Positions 13,883-14,093 of a stretch of 14,093 nt of DNA are shown here, in pieces (position 1 is the first letter of the stretch; every line of letters begins with the position of its first letter). The stretch comes from Pseudomonadota bacterium. Its GTDB lineage: Bacteria > Myxococcota > Myxococcia > Myxococcales > Myxococcaceae. Under the pieces are notes generated by a model that saw only the letters and a program-made list of their open reading frames with translations, did not search any database and was not told the DNA's origin. The position numbers were made by a program, and so were the translations under genes. The stretch covers positions 1 through 14,093 of the forward strand of contig JAFADT010000173.1 of assembly GCA_023424585.1 (NCBI GenBank), read 5' to 3'.

Positions 13883-14093
13883 ATGGGTGCTGGAAAAGTT
13901 CTCGGGGCGATGTTGGGTCTCATGGCCGGCCTCCTCCTCGGCGGGCCCTGGGCCATCGTGCTCGGCCTCATCGTGGGCACGGCCCTGGGGCACTACTTCG
14001 ACGAACAGCACGCCGCTCCCCCGGACTTCCCCGAAATCTTCAGCGACTTCCCCGCCGCCTTCGAGCCTCCTCCTGAACAGGCCCCCCTCACCC
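13883..14093 (+). CDS. N-terminal fragment of a membrane-anchored protein, possibly DjlA/TerB-type co-chaperone (cut by window edge)
   Basis: An open frame begins at ATG 13883 and runs to the window end without a stop (70 complete codons). The first 40 residues are a glycine-rich hydrophobic segment (VLGAMLGLMAGLLLGGPWAI and then IVGTALGHYFD), resembling the glycine-zipper membrane anchor at the N-terminus of DjlA-like proteins, which carry TerB and J domains downstream. An acidic, proline-rich region follows (residues about 45-70). GGGAG lies about 12 nt before the ATG. Divergent from folD with a 51-bp gap. The domains that would prove the family lie outside the window, so the assignment is tentative; that it is coding is likely from the codon pattern. 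Confidence 0.6.
   Translation, partial: MGAGKVLGAMLGLMAGLLLGGPWAIVLGLIVGTALGHYFDEQHAAPPDFPEIFSDFPAAFEPPPEQAPLT

Noticed and set aside
1..14093. CRISPR array, insertion sequence, prophage, toxin-antitoxin, biosynthetic cluster, tRNA or rRNA
   Set aside because: No repeat-spacer pattern, terminal inverted repeats with a transposase, phage genes, paired small toxin genes, synthase domains or RNA gene signatures were seen on either strand.

Overview
The window is about 70% GC with strongly GC-biased third codon positions. Its gene content (SpoIID-like lipoprotein, TonB-family protein with a long Lys/Gln/Pro linker, OmpA protein with a thrombospondin-type-3 segment, single-chain GcvP) suggests a Myxococcota chromosome, most likely family Myxococcaceae (Corallococcus/Myxococcus type). 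That placement is an inference from protein style, not a database match. I see no rRNA, tRNA, CRISPR array, insertion sequence, phage gene or biosynthetic cluster, and the region reads as ordinary core chromosome.

Layout. Left arm, plus strand: a SpoIID/LytB-domain lipoprotein (about 152-1903), a TonB-family protein (2023-3267) and a cation diffusion facilitator with zinc-type metal-site residues (3319-4218), ending at a strong hairpin (4237-4268) between convergent genes. Centre, minus strand: the glycine cleavage operon transcribed gcvT-gcvH-gcvP (8828 down to 4296). Diverging from it on the plus strand across an 87-99 bp gap are metF (8928-9800) and a translationally coupled small membrane protein (9797-10219). 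Right arm, minus strand: folD (13831-12980), an OmpA-family outer-membrane protein (12848-11301) and an ADP-ribosylglycohydrolase (11229-10297). The last meets the metF unit tail to tail at another hairpin. At the right edge a plus-strand gene begins, cut off by the window; it resembles the N-terminus of a DjlA/TerB-type membrane-anchored protein.

How the genes work together. GcvT/H/P break glycine down to CO2, NH3, NADH and 5,10-methylene-tetrahydrofolate. MetF reduces 5,10-methylene-THF to 5-methyl-THF for methionine synthesis, and FolD interconverts 5,10-methylene-THF with 10-formyl-THF. The centre of the window is therefore a one-carbon/folate neighbourhood, with gcv and metF sharing one divergent control region. 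The other genes are envelope proteins (SpoIID-like, TonB-like, OmpA-like), a metal exporter and an ADP-ribose hydrolase, with no shared pathway evident.

Main unexpected signal. Five start codons (spoIID-like, tonB-like, CDF, metF, folD) each have a TANNNT -10-like hexamer ending only 6-9 nt upstream. Most of them lack a well-placed Shine-Dalgarno sequence, which suggests leaderless transcription. Other points are tandem palindromes between gcvH and gcvP, hairpins at operon ends, a possible SPOR-like fold ahead of the SpoIID domain, and a hairpin just before the CDF start codon. I found no convincing previously undescribed multi-gene system.
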